Part shown: in pieces, positions 23,640 through 31,458 of the stretch
Numbering within the stretch: position 1 is the stretch's first letter
How the letters are laid out: every line of letters begins with the position of its first letter
Assembly: GCA_017395555.1 (NCBI GenBank)
Contig: JAFPUE010000025.1
Location: 1-45,802 of the forward strand
Direction: 5' to 3'
Origin: Ruminiclostridium sp.
Lineage (GTDB): Bacteria > Bacillota > Clostridia > Oscillospirales > Ruminococcaceae
Length of the DNA stretch: 45,802 nt
Position numbers and translations under genes: made by a program
The notes under the pieces: model-generated
Database searches by the model: none
The model's input: only the letters and a program-made list of their open reading frames with translations
What the model was told of the DNA's origin: nothing

Positions 23640-24518
23640 ATGATAAGAAGTATGACCGGTTTCGGAAGAGACCACAGAATAATCGACGGACGTGAGTATC
23701 TTGTCGAGATACGCTCGGTAAATTCGAGATACTACGAATTTAATGCGAAGCTGCCGAGGCAGTATATGTTTCTTGAAGAGAAGCTGAAATCTCTCGTCAA
23801 GGCAGGTATCAGCCGCGGAAAGGTGGAGGTCTCGCTTTCGATATACAATATCGGCACTTCCGAGACATCGGTTTCAGTTAATGAGGGAGTAGTCGAGAAT
23901 TATCTGAATGTGCTGCGTGCCGCGGGAGACAAATTCGGGCTTACCGACGATCTTACGGTATCGACGATATTCAGAATGACCGACGCGTTCTGTGTAGTCC
24001 GTGCCGAAGCCGACGAGGACAAGATATGGGTGGCGGTGAAGGAGACAGCCGAAGCCGCTCTTGCCAGATTCATTTCCATGCGCGAGACAGAGGGCGCTAA
24101 GATGAAGGACGATATTCTCGAAAAGCTCTCGAACGTGGAGAAGATGACGGAGAAGGTATGCGAGTACGCACCCGAGACCGTGACCGCGTATCGCGAGAAG
24201 CTGTTCACGAAGATGCAGGAAATTCTCGAAAACAAGCAGATCGACGAGCAGCGTATCCTGCTCGAAGCGGGTATCTACGCCGAGAAGATCGCCGTGGACG
24301 AGGAGACCGTAAGATTAAAGAGCCACTTCGTGCAGTTCAGGGATATGATGAACGCCGACGAGCCTATCGGAAGAAAGCTCGATTTTCTTGTTCAGGAGAT
24401 AAACCGCGAGGTGAACACCACCGGTTCAAAGGCGCAGGATCTGCGTGTAACGAGGCTTGTTGTGGATATGAAGAGCGAGATAGAAAAGATACGCGAGCAG
24501 ATACAGAATATCGAATGA
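23640..24518 (+). CDS. yicC: YicC family endoribonuclease
   Basis: A 292-residue protein with the N-terminal signature MIRSMTGFGR and EIRSVNSRYYE, and the C-terminal DUF1732 signature REVNTTGSKAQDL and VVDMKSEIEKIREQIQNIE. YicC proteins are reported to be RNA endonucleases that act on small RNAs. GGAGGAC precedes the ATG. In many Firmicutes remA and gmk follow; here a membrane protein does, so the usual block is broken up. Confidence 0.95.
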   Translation: MIRSMTGFGRDHRIIDGREYLVEIRSVNSRYYEFNAKLPRQYMFLEEKLKSLVKAGISRGKVEVSLSIYNIGTSETSVSVNEGVVENYLNVLRAAGDKFGLTDDLTVSTIFRMTDAFCVVRAEADEDKIWVAVKETAEAALARFISMRETEGAKMKDDILEKLSNVEKMTEKVCEYAPETVTAYREKLFTKMQEILENKQIDEQRILLEAGIYAEKIAVDEETVRLKSHFVQFRDMMNADEPIGRKLDFLVQEINREVNTTGSKAQDLRVTRLVVDMKSEIEKIREQIQNIE

Positions 24519-24533
24519 TTACCGGAGGAAATT

Positions 24534-25055
24534 ATGAAGCTTAATGGAAGACTGCTTCCGTGGTTTATCGCGGCGGAGCTTTCTGTCATCATCGTTTTCG
24601 TCTCAATTCTGATATTGCCGGAGACGAGTGATTCGTTCCTTGTATTCACGGCAAGCATACCTTTTCTGCTTGCGTTTGGCGGTAAATGTGCGGAGATAAA
24701 AGGATATCACCCGAAGGTAATGCCGCTGATCGTCGGAATACCCGCTATTGTTTCTTTTGTAATACTGATACTCGGTATCATGAAAGATGTGCTTGACCCG
24801 CCGCTGTCAAGTGCGAATTTTGCGGCATGGTACTTTTCTCCGTTTCTGATAAAGACGTTTGTACCTTCAATAATTATCAGTGTCGGGATCGAGGTAATTA
24901 TTCTTATAAAAAGGAAAAGATCTGGCTATTCTTTTGACGAGACCGACACCGCAGGAGTTCTGCCCTGCATAATTATAGTTGCTGCAACAGCATTCATTTG
25001 TTGGTTCTCCGCGTATGAGATAAGGCAGCAGATAACTATGAACAGTCATATTTAA
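24534..25055 (+). CDS. Hypothetical four-helix membrane protein
   Basis: A 173-residue protein with about four membrane helices (roughly 8-28, 38-50/62-82, 98-122 and 141-163), short loops and a basic patch (KRKRSGYSF) between the last two. I recognise no family. GGAGG lies just upstream of the ATG, and it begins 15 bp after yicC, so it is probably co-transcribed. Its stop codon lies at the first of the phased repeats that precede the XRE regulator. Confidence 0.75.
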   Translation: MKLNGRLLPWFIAAELSVIIVFVSILILPETSDSFLVFTASIPFLLAFGGKCAEIKGYHPKVMPLIVGIPAIVSFVILILGIMKDVLDPPLSSANFAAWYFSPFLIKTFVPSIIISVGIEVIILIKRKRSGYSFDETDTAGVLPCIIIVAATAFICWFSAYEIRQQITMNSHI

Positions 25056-25125
25056 AGTCGAATACGGGATATTAAAAGTCGAATTAATGTACACAATAAG
25101 TCGATAATAATACCAAAAGGCGAAT
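25055..25125 (+). promoter_or_regulatory. Four phased direct repeats (AAGTCGAAT), candidate operator of the XRE gene
   Basis: AAGTCGAAT at 25055 and 25076, AAGTCGATA at 25098 and AAGGCGAAT at 25117, at steps of 21, 22 and 19 bp, about two helical turns. They fill the spacer directly upstream of an XRE-type regulator, a layout expected for cooperative binding and autoregulation. Confidence 0.5.
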
Positions 25126-25133
25126 ATAATACT

Positions 25134-25466
25134 ATGTACACGGATTATAAAGAACTCGGAAAACGGATAGCGAGACGGCGAAAGCAGCTCGGCTTAAAGC
25201 AGTCCGAGGTGAACGAAATGGCGGGACTAAGCGACAAGTACCTGTCGAATATCGAGCGCGCGGTGTCGATACCGAGCATAGACGTGCTTATGAAGCTGTG
25301 TGCGGTTCTGAAAACGACACCGGACGAGCTGCTGCTCGGAACGGAAAAGTCGGGCGGTGTCGGGAATGTCGGACGCATCGCCGCGATGAAGGTTGACAGT
25401 ATGCCGCGCGAAAAGCAGCTGCTCGCTCTGAGCCTGCTGGACTGGATAAAAGAGCAGAAGCTTTGA
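25134..25466 (+). CDS. XRE-family helix-turn-helix regulator
   Basis: A 110-residue protein. The helix-turn-helix spans about residues 7-62 (LGKRIARRRKQLGLKQSEVNE, then GLSDKYLSNIERAVSIPSID), followed by TTPDELLL, typical of the Cro/C1 and SinR group. The C-terminal 45 residues (MPREKQLLALSLLDWIKE) probably dimerise. No ligand domain is present. Four phased repeats directly upstream are candidate binding sites. The ribosome binding site is weak. A strong terminator follows at 25560. The target genes are unknown; the membrane protein upstream is one candidate. Confidence 0.9.
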   Translation: MYTDYKELGKRIARRRKQLGLKQSEVNEMAGLSDKYLSNIERAVSIPSIDVLMKLCAVLKTTPDELLLGTEKSGGVGNVGRIAAMKVDSMPREKQLLALSLLDWIKEQKL

Positions 25467-25559
25467 CAGATCCTGCAGCAGCGCCTGCGCGCTTGTCCTT
25501 CCGGACGGGACCGGCTTACGCAGCCGGCTCGCGCCAGCGTGCTGCATGAGGCAGCCAAA

Positions 25560-25602
25560 GATACTGCCAAAAGCCCGCACGATGCGGGCTTTTGGCAGTA
25601 TC
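25560..25602 (+). terminator. Perfect 20-bp hairpin, terminator of the XRE gene
   Basis: Twenty perfectly complementary bases on each side of a CGA loop; the inner part AAAAGCCCGCA/TGCGGGCTTTT is terminator-like. The arms extend further (GATACTGCC/GGCAGTATC), and no U-tract follows the outer base, so it can also be a bidirectional terminator or a repeat element. Confidence 0.75.
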
Positions 25603-25670
25603 AATGACGCATGGATCCATATTTGATAGGCATATTCCAAAAAGATTGAGATAAAAGGGATCAAGGATAA

Positions 25671-26675
25671 ATGAAAATACTTGCAATTGAAAGCTCGTGC
25701 GACGAAACGGCAGCCGCGGTAGTCGAGGACGGGCGTAAGATATTATCCAACGTGATAGCGACACAAGTCGAGGAGCACAAGCTGTACGGCGGTGTTGTCC
25801 CCGAGATAGCGTCGCGCCGTCACTGCGAAAGTATAGTCGGCGTAGTCGATGAGGCGCTTGAAAAGGCGGGAATGTCAATATCGGACATAGACGCGGTTGC
25901 CGTAACATACGCACCGGGACTTATCGGTGCGCTGCTTGTCGGGGTCAATTTCGCGAAGGGGCTTGCATTCGCTTCCGGAAAGCCGCTTATCCCCGTTCAC
26001 CACATCAAGGGTCATATCGCGGCGAACTACATCGCTCACCCGGAGCTTGAACCGCCGTATATCTGCCTTGCCGCATCCGGCGGACATTCGCAGATAATGC
26101 GTGTCGAAAGCTACACCAAATTCGTCACTATCGGCAGGACAATGGACGACGCGGCGGGCGAGGCATTCGACAAGGCGGCGCGGGCAATGGGATTCCCATA
26201 CCCCGGCGGAATGTACATCGACAAGGCTTCCGAACGCGGCGACAGGAACAAGTACAGGCTCCCGCGCCCGAAAACGGCGGAGAAGTACGATTTCAGCTTC
26301 TCCGGGCTCAAAACGAACGTAATAAATCTCGTACATAATGCGGAGCAGAAGGGCGAAGAGCTTGACATCGACTCGCTCGCCGCTTCCTTCCAATACACCG
26401 TCGCGGATATCCTCACATCGAAGTTTGTCGCTGCGGCGAACGAGTACGGCTACAAGACCGCCGCTCTTGCGGGAGGTGTCGCGGCAAATTCCGGGCTGCG
26501 GAAGATGCTGGAGGAGCGCTGTGCGGAAAGCGGTATCACCCTGTTTATACCGCCGGTGTCGCTCTGCGGTGACAACGCCGCGATGATCGGAAGTCAGGCA
26601 TTCTACGAATACACCGAAGCGGGCGTGTCCGCCGACGGCTCTCTCAACGCCGCCGCAACAATGCCGCTGAATTAA
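25671..26675 (+). CDS. tsaD: tRNA N6-adenosine threonylcarbamoyltransferase TsaD
   Basis: A 334-residue ASKHA-fold enzyme that transfers threonylcarbamoyl to A37 of ANN-decoding tRNAs, working with TsaB and TsaE. It starts MKILAIESSCDETAAAVV, has the metal-binding histidines of HHIKGHIAAN, and the nucleotide motifs ASGGHSQ, GRTMDDAAGEAFDKAAR and AALAGGVAANSGLR. Length is normal. TsaB, TsaE and TsaC are not in the window. GGATAA-spaced ATG at 25671. Confidence 0.97.
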   Translation: MKILAIESSCDETAAAVVEDGRKILSNVIATQVEEHKLYGGVVPEIASRRHCESIVGVVDEALEKAGMSISDIDAVAVTYAPGLIGALLVGVNFAKGLAFASGKPLIPVHHIKGHIAANYIAHPELEPPYICLAASGGHSQIMRVESYTKFVTIGRTMDDAAGEAFDKAARAMGFPYPGGMYIDKASERGDRNKYRLPRPKTAEKYDFSFSGLKTNVINLVHNAEQKGEELDIDSLAASFQYTVADILTSKFVAAANEYGYKTAALAGGVAANSGLRKMLEERCAESGITLFIPPVSLCGDNAAMIGSQAFYEYTEAGVSADGSLNAAATMPLN

Positions 26676-26740
26676 TTGATAATTTGCGTTTGTTGTTTGT
26701 CCTGTTTGCGATTCGGGAACGGAATTAATGAGGTCATAAT

Positions 26741-27604
26741 ATGTCGATATATAAATCTCCGGAGGGAAAGGATAAGATCATAGCTCTGTATGATGCACAG
26801 CTTCGCCGGTTGAAATGCCCGTACAGCGATGTCCGGGTTGAAACCTCGTTCGGAAAAACGCATATCATAAAAACGGGGAATGCCGGTGGTATTCCCCTTC
26901 TCGTGTTTCACGGGGGAAATGCGACTACCGCGTACAATCTTCTCGCGTGCGATTTTATTATGGACGATTTTCTGATATACGCGGTTGATACTATCGGGCA
27001 TCCGGGTAAAAGCGCCGAGGTCAGCCTGTCTCCGTACAACTACGACTACGGCAAGTGGGCGGGAGAAGTAGTATCACAGCTCGGGTACGAATCTATGGCG
27101 TGCCTGAGCGGTTCTTTCGGTGCAGGCATAATCGCAAAAATGATGTGCGTATGCCCGGAAAAGGTGAAAAGAGCGGTGCTGTATGTCCCGTCCGGGATAA
27201 ACAACGCGCCCGCCATTTCGAATATGAGAATGCTGCTGCCGATGATCGCCTATTGGGTGACATATAAGGACAAGTGGCTGAAACGGTGTATCCTGCCGCT
27301 GGCGATCACCTACGACAACATAACCGACGATGTCTATGAGACCGCCAAGCTGAGCATAACCTACTCAAAGGTAAAGACGGGTATGCCGAGCAACGTGTCG
27401 GAAAAGCTGATGAAGCAATGCCGTGCTCCGGCGCTGGTCATGGCAGCCGAGAAGGACTGTATGTTCCCGGCGAAAAGGGTCATACCGAGAGCGCAGAAGA
27501 TCATGAACAACTGCACGACTTACCTGCTTAAAGACAGAGGACACATGAATTTTCTCACCGACGGGGAAAAGAAGATGATAGTGGATTTTCTCAAAAAAGA
27601 CTGA
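26741..27604 (+). CDS. Alpha/beta hydrolase
   Basis: A 287-residue alpha/beta hydrolase. The oxyanion motif is FHGGN (57-60), the nucleophile elbow SGSFGAG gives Ser125, and the acid and histidine are probably the Asp of AAEKDCMFP and the His of DRGHM. A cap of about 60 residues lies between core strands. It resembles the general hydrolase group that includes homoserine acetyltransferase- and carboxylesterase-like enzymes; the substrate is unknown. GAGGT precedes the ATG. It is 65 bp after tsaD and may share its transcript. Confidence 0.88.
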   Translation: MSIYKSPEGKDKIIALYDAQLRRLKCPYSDVRVETSFGKTHIIKTGNAGGIPLLVFHGGNATTAYNLLACDFIMDDFLIYAVDTIGHPGKSAEVSLSPYNYDYGKWAGEVVSQLGYESMACLSGSFGAGIIAKMMCVCPEKVKRAVLYVPSGINNAPAISNMRMLLPMIAYWVTYKDKWLKRCILPLAITYDNITDDVYETAKLSITYSKVKTGMPSNVSEKLMKQCRAPALVMAAEKDCMFPAKRVIPRAQKIMNNCTTYLLKDRGHMNFLTDGEKKMIVDFLKKD

Positions 27605-27724
27605 TACAAAGCCGCCGATATGAGTCCGTTTTTTGGCATAATAATGCGCTAAAACGGCAATAGACAAATTTTCTAAATTTTCTTAATAAAACAATACAAA
27701 ACCAACAAAGATACATATAAATTC

Positions 27725-27753
27725 TTGACAGCGGAGTTATTTTTATATATAAT
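27725..27753 (+). promoter_or_regulatory. Consensus sigma-A promoter for the TIR-like gene
   Basis: TTGACA (27725-27730), a 17-bp spacer, TATAAT (27748-27753): a perfect vegetative promoter 35 bp before the ribosome binding site GGAGGG. Confidence 0.88.
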
Positions 27754-27794
27754 AGTAGTGTCTCATTAAATTTTAATTCACGGAGGGCATTGAA

Positions 27795-29300
27795 ATGTAT
27801 GACAATAAGCTCATCTGCGGAATCTGCGGCGGAGCCGTGAACGCGGGTGAAAATGGGGTTTCCGGTGTCTGCGGACATTGCGGGAACAAAATGATGTATC
27901 CGGGATCCGATATCAAGAAAATCAACAGAATTACATATCTCAGAAATACTTTCAAATTCGATGAAGCCGAAAAGCTCGCCAAGGAGCTCACAAAGGCTTA
28001 TCCCGATGACTGCGAAGCGCACTGGAACCTGCTTCTCTGCGAATACGGAATACAGTATGTGAGAGAGGGCTCGAACCTTTACGCAGTTTGCAGAAAGGAT
28101 ATATCCGCTCTCCCCGCTTTCAAGGAAAGCACAAATTACAAGACCGCGCTCGAAAAGGCTTCCGAGGAGCTTCGTCCGGGCTATGTTGAGCTCGGTGACG
28201 CTATCGAGGACAGCGTAAGCATAACAAGAAACGTTTTTAAGCAGGAAAAGAGCTACGACGTATTTATCCTCAGCCGCGAGAATATCTCGGCCGATGAAGA
28301 TATCGACGGAGACAAGCTGTATCTGCGTTTTTCGTCCAATCTTGAGTTCAGCACATTCTATGCTCCGGAAATGCTTAAAGATATCGACGCAGTCGAGAAG
28401 GCTGCACAGACGGTATTTGCCCTCAAACATTCAAAGATACTGTTGCCGTCATTCGGAACAAAGGACGACTGCCACGACGGATATCTCGAATATGCGGTGA
28501 ATATCTTCTGCGCAGAAGCCGAAAAGAACAAGGAAAAGCTGGTATTCCCGATATTCAATGCCTCCGCTATGCAGTTCCAGCAGCTCCCCGAAAAGCTGGT
28601 ATGGTATGATGATATATTCAACTGCGCGGAAGCCGAGTTTATGAGAGAGATCTCCGACAAGGTAGAGTCTATACTCAAACCCGAGGTAAACGCGATCGAG
28701 CCCGAAACGCTTGTAACTATGACTGCCGCGAACAAGGAGAACCTTGTAAAGCGCGCGTATATGTTCCTTGAGGACGGCGAGTTCGAGACTGCGGATTCCT
28801 ACTTTGACAAGATCCTCGATATTGATATCGAGGATTCGAGGGCGTACATAGGAAAGCTCCTTGCGGAGTGCAAGCTCAGGAACGAGGAAGAGATACGCAC
28901 ACTTCCGCAGACTGTCACCGACGACAAGAACTTCAAGAAGGCGCTGCGTTTCGCGTCGCCCGAGCAGAAGGCTCATTACGAGGACCTTAACGGTACGATA
29001 GTAAAGCGTATCGAGGCTGAAAAGAAGGAGATCGCCGAGCAGCGTGCGAGACTCCAGGCAGAGCGTGAAGAAAAGGAAGCGATCGAGCGCGAGCGCCGTG
29101 CGCGTCAGAACAAGGAAGAGCGCAAGCTCGAATATCAGCGCCGCCGCGATCCTATGAGAAAGACACTTCTCGAAGTACAGGCGGAGCTTGGCAAGACATT
29201 TATGCCCCCGAAGCGCAGAGCCGAGTTAAAGGAGCAGGAAGAGACCTTAAAGCGCAACCTTAAAAACCTCGACGATCTCTTCTACGACATCTTCGACTAG
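27795..29300 (+). CDS. Zinc-ribbon / TIR-like domain protein with charged coiled-coil tail
   Basis: A 501-residue soluble protein. A zinc ribbon opens it (C8-x2-C11, C26-x2-C29). Residues about 46-90 look TPR-like (FDEAEKLAKELTKAYPDDCEAHWNLLLCEYG). From about 152, KSYDVFILSREN, FSTFYAPEML, ALKHSKILLPSFGTK and KLVFPIFN follow the strand order of the bacterial TIR family that also carries N-terminal zinc ribbons (usually KSYDVFISYKE, FFSRITL, NSAKVMLVIGTK). E232 in GYLEYAVN sits near where such TIR domains keep the NADase glutamate. Residues 315-370 are another TPR-like part and 395-500 a Lys/Arg/Glu-rich coiled coil. It is a single-gene unit with a strong promoter. TIR identity is inferred from pattern only. 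Confidence 0.75.
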   Translation: MYDNKLICGICGGAVNAGENGVSGVCGHCGNKMMYPGSDIKKINRITYLRNTFKFDEAEKLAKELTKAYPDDCEAHWNLLLCEYGIQYVREGSNLYAVCRKDISALPAFKESTNYKTALEKASEELRPGYVELGDAIEDSVSITRNVFKQEKSYDVFILSRENISADEDIDGDKLYLRFSSNLEFSTFYAPEMLKDIDAVEKAAQTVFALKHSKILLPSFGTKDDCHDGYLEYAVNIFCAEAEKNKEKLVFPIFNASAMQFQQLPEKLVWYDDIFNCAEAEFMREISDKVESILKPEVNAIEPETLVTMTAANKENLVKRAYMFLEDGEFETADSYFDKILDIDIEDSRAYIGKLLAECKLRNEEEIRTLPQTVTDDKNFKKALRFASPEQKAHYEDLNGTIVKRIEAEKKEIAEQRARLQAEREEKEAIERERRARQNKEERKLEYQRRRDPMRKTLLEVQAELGKTFMPPKRRAELKEQEETLKRNLKNLDDLFYDIFD

Positions 29301-29383
29301 CGCCGAAGCCGGCGCTGGCGACCGCTGTATTTCAGAGTTCCTTCTATGGGGTATCTCTCATAGAAATGCAGTGGGGTTGGTGA
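29299..29383 (+). repeat. 85-bp structured repeat, copy A
   Basis: Begins inside the TAG stop of the TIR-like gene. Layout: hairpin GCGCCGAAGCCGGCGC, then GTATTTCAGAGTTCC, then TTCTATG paired with CATAGAA, then GCAGTGGGGTTGG. Copy B follows head to tail at exactly 85 bp. Confidence 0.85.
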
Positions 29384-29469
29384 AGCGCCGAAGTAGGCGC
29401 TGGCGACTGCTGTATTTCAGAGTTCCTTCTATGGGCAGCTCTCATAGAAATGCAGTGTAGTTGGTTAAG
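29384..29469 (+). repeat. 85-bp structured repeat, copy B
   Basis: Direct tandem copy of A with about 10 differences. Further copies of the family are at 36601-36668 (inverted) and 44121-44205, with partial ones at 36291 and 36442. Confidence 0.85.
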
Positions 29470-29492
29470 ATTCCATTCATAAAAATAAAAAT

Positions 29493-29523
29493 AACCGCAC
29501 AGAACGGAAGTTCTGTGCGGTTT
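29493..29523. terminator. Bidirectional terminator between the TIR-like and FliD-like genes
   Basis: AACCGCACAGAAC pairs perfectly with GTTCTGTGCGGTT around GGAA. It is followed by a T-rich run on the minus strand and by TTTGCTGTTT on the plus strand, so it serves both convergent genes. The same CCGCACAGA stem recurs at 36390 and 36550. Confidence 0.92.
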
Positions 29524-29528
29524 GCTGT

Positions 29529-30290
29529 TTACATAAGTGAATTTATCAGGCTGTTGTAATAATTCGAGGTGCTGACATAAGAGCTGTCGCTGTCCTCATC
29601 ACCGGAGAGGAAGTCGAGCAGTGTCCCGTTCTGTGAGCCGGTGACGGACGACGCATACGTCGAAACGGCGTTTGCTGCGGAAGAAACGGTGCTTATAAAA
29701 CCGGAGATATCCTGTTCCTCGAACTTATTCGGGTCAAAGGTTAGCTTTCCGGTATCGTCGGCGGTTATCCCTGCCTTGGCGAGAGGCTCGGATGCCGTCT
29801 GCGCCGCGGTTTTGAAAAGTCGGGTGTACATTATCCCGGAAGCCGTTGACTGTGCGGTAAGACCGGTCATCAGGCTGTTATACTTATCAACCAGATCGGT
29901 AATGACAGGGATAAGCGTTTCTTTATCCGCGCCCTCGGCGGCATTGAGCAGGTTAATTGCTGAGGTAAGACCGTCGGCTGCCGCTTTAAGGTTGTTATCC
30001 GAAATCGGCAGCCCGAGCGCGCCGACGACAGCGGCGGCTGTGGTGTCGGAATCGGCGTTAGTGAGCGCGTATAGGAGAGTTTTACCGTCTGCTGTTGCTA
30101 TCGGGGAGGAGCTTTCGGTAGTGCCGGAGATACCGACTGCCTTTGTTACTTTACTCGTATCCGTCATCATGGAACGCAGGATATCGGTGAAGCTCTCGGT
30201 ACTGTGAGTACCGCTCATTACGGCACTTTTTGTATTTTCGATCTTTGCCCGGACGGCTTCGCCGATCAGACCTGTCTGATATATGTACAT
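29529..30290 (-). CDS. Hypothetical protein with FliD C-terminal-like segment
   Basis: A 253-residue Ala/Ser/Thr-rich protein without signal peptide or membrane helix. Residues about 130-200 (DLVDKYNSLMTGL, then LAKAGITADDTGKLTFDPNKFE) resemble the C-terminal part of flagellar cap protein FliD. The N-terminal part is not recognised and the protein is too short for a true FliD (over 400). No other flagellar gene is present. AAAGGAAAG precedes the ATG. It may be a FliD-derived or merely convergent coiled-coil protein; function unknown. Confidence 0.75.
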   Translation of the reverse strand: MYIYQTGLIGEAVRAKIENTKSAVMSGTHSTESFTDILRSMMTDTSKVTKAVGISGTTESSSPIATADGKTLLYALTNADSDTTAAAVVGALGLPISDNNLKAAADGLTSAINLLNAAEGADKETLIPVITDLVDKYNSLMTGLTAQSTASGIMYTRLFKTAAQTASEPLAKAGITADDTGKLTFDPNKFEEQDISGFISTVSSAANAVSTYASSVTGSQNGTLLDFLSGDEDSDSSYVSTSNYYNSLINSLM

Positions 30291-30608
30291 GGCTTTCCTT
30301 TCTCTCTCTTCGGCTTGTCAATTATATCGCAGACGGCACAATGCCGCGTTCTGGGCAAGTGAGAATCAGCCGAAGAAAGGAGAAGAATATTTTGCATTTG
30401 CACTATTCTGCACCTGTACTCCGGAATCTGTCTCCCCATTGATGTGAGCCGAATAGTAGAATCCGAACTCTGAAATTTCTGAACAGCTGTCAATGAGTCG
30501 CCGCCTATGCAAGATGTGAAATAAAACCTCACTCGTGCGGCGGATTGTCCCCGCGCGGACTCCGCGCGGCCCGCGGCAGCGACATCTCAAAATTCTCTAA
30601 AAAGTCTC
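30291..30608. other. Intergenic region with hairpins
   Basis: A 318-bp gap with no ORF. It holds a large inverted repeat CTTCGGCT/AGCCGAAG (30309-30374) enclosing CGGCA-CAA-TGCCG, two direct copies of CCGCGCGG (30551, 30562), and next to the DUF368 stop a run of TCTC-AAAA motifs that recurs after two other minus-strand genes. The leader of the FliD-like gene lies at its left end. No clear promoter was found. Confidence 0.6.
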
Positions 30609-31448
30609 TCAAACGCTCTCTTCTGTCTTCGTTTTCTTGCCGACAATTACGGCTATCGCGAAGCCGACGGCGAGGGTCAGGAGACCGATAACTGTGTGGA
30701 TATCGGTTCCGATGCCGGAGGGCAGGATCGCGTAGAGGGAGCCTGCCACAAGTCCGAGAATGGCGGAGAATACAAATATCCGGAACCTTTTCATTAAAAA
30801 CGTAATAAGTCTTGCACCGAGAACGAGACCGGCGATAACACCTATCGCTGTCGGGATAATGACCGCGAAGTTCAGCGAGTGAATGTGTATGGACGAGATA
30901 ACTACCTCATACGTTCCGAACAGCACCATAATGAACGAGCCGGAAACGCCCGGAATTATCATCGCTACCGCAGCCGTAAAGCCCGCAGTAAGGAAAAGCA
31001 GGAATGCGCCTATACCCTCGGCATCGGCGGCGGATGCCACATATCCGGATTTTTCGAGAACCGAAAGATATATAACGATCGCGCCCGCGATCACCATTAT
31101 CACATTGCAGAGCAGGTTGAACTTCTCGCCCCGCGCTTTCGCATTCCTCAATATCAGCGGAACGCTTCCTGCGATAAGTCCCATAAAGAACATATACGTC
31201 TCTGTCGGAAATTCTCCGAACAGCCACTTAATCATTACCGCAAATCCGAGCAGTCCGATCACTGCTCCTATACCAAAGAATATCAGAAACACGATATTCT
31301 TCTTTATCTCTTTGAGATTGAGCGAGAGCGCTCCGCATACCTTGTCGTAGCAGCCGAACACGACAAGCATCGTGCCGCCCGAAACGCCCGGGATTATGTT
31401 CGCTATTCCGAAAACCAAACCGTAAATTATGGCAAGAAAATACTGCAT
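30609..31448 (-). CDS. DUF368 membrane protein (PopT-like undecaprenyl phosphate translocase)
   Basis: A 279-residue protein with about eight membrane helices. The two hallmark repeats of DUF368, ANIIPGVSGGTMLV (17-30) and AMIIPGVSGSFIMV (about 161-174), form an inverted pair of PGVSGG/S re-entrant motifs. DUF368 members (PopT) are reported to return undecaprenyl phosphate across the membrane for cell-wall synthesis. Length is normal. AAGGAG precedes the ATG, and the gene starts 10 bp after the P-type ATPase, so they share a transcript. Confidence 0.93.
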   Translation of the reverse strand: MQYFLAIIYGLVFGIANIIPGVSGGTMLVVFGCYDKVCGALSLNLKEIKKNIVFLIFFGIGAVIGLLGFAVMIKWLFGEFPTETYMFFMGLIAGSVPLILRNAKARGEKFNLLCNVIMVIAGAIVIYLSVLEKSGYVASAADAEGIGAFLLFLTAGFTAAVAMIIPGVSGSFIMVLFGTYEVVISSIHIHSLNFAVIIPTAIGVIAGLVLGARLITFLMKRFRIFVFSAILGLVAGSLYAILPSGIGTDIHTVIGLLTLAVGFAIAVIVGKKTKTEESV

Positions 31449-31458
31449 TACCTTCTCC

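Noticed and set aside
29299-29469. Possible CRISPR array or toxin-antitoxin RNA repeat
   Set aside because: Only two head-to-tail 85-bp units without unique spacers; other copies are dispersed singly, so a dispersed repeat family fits better.
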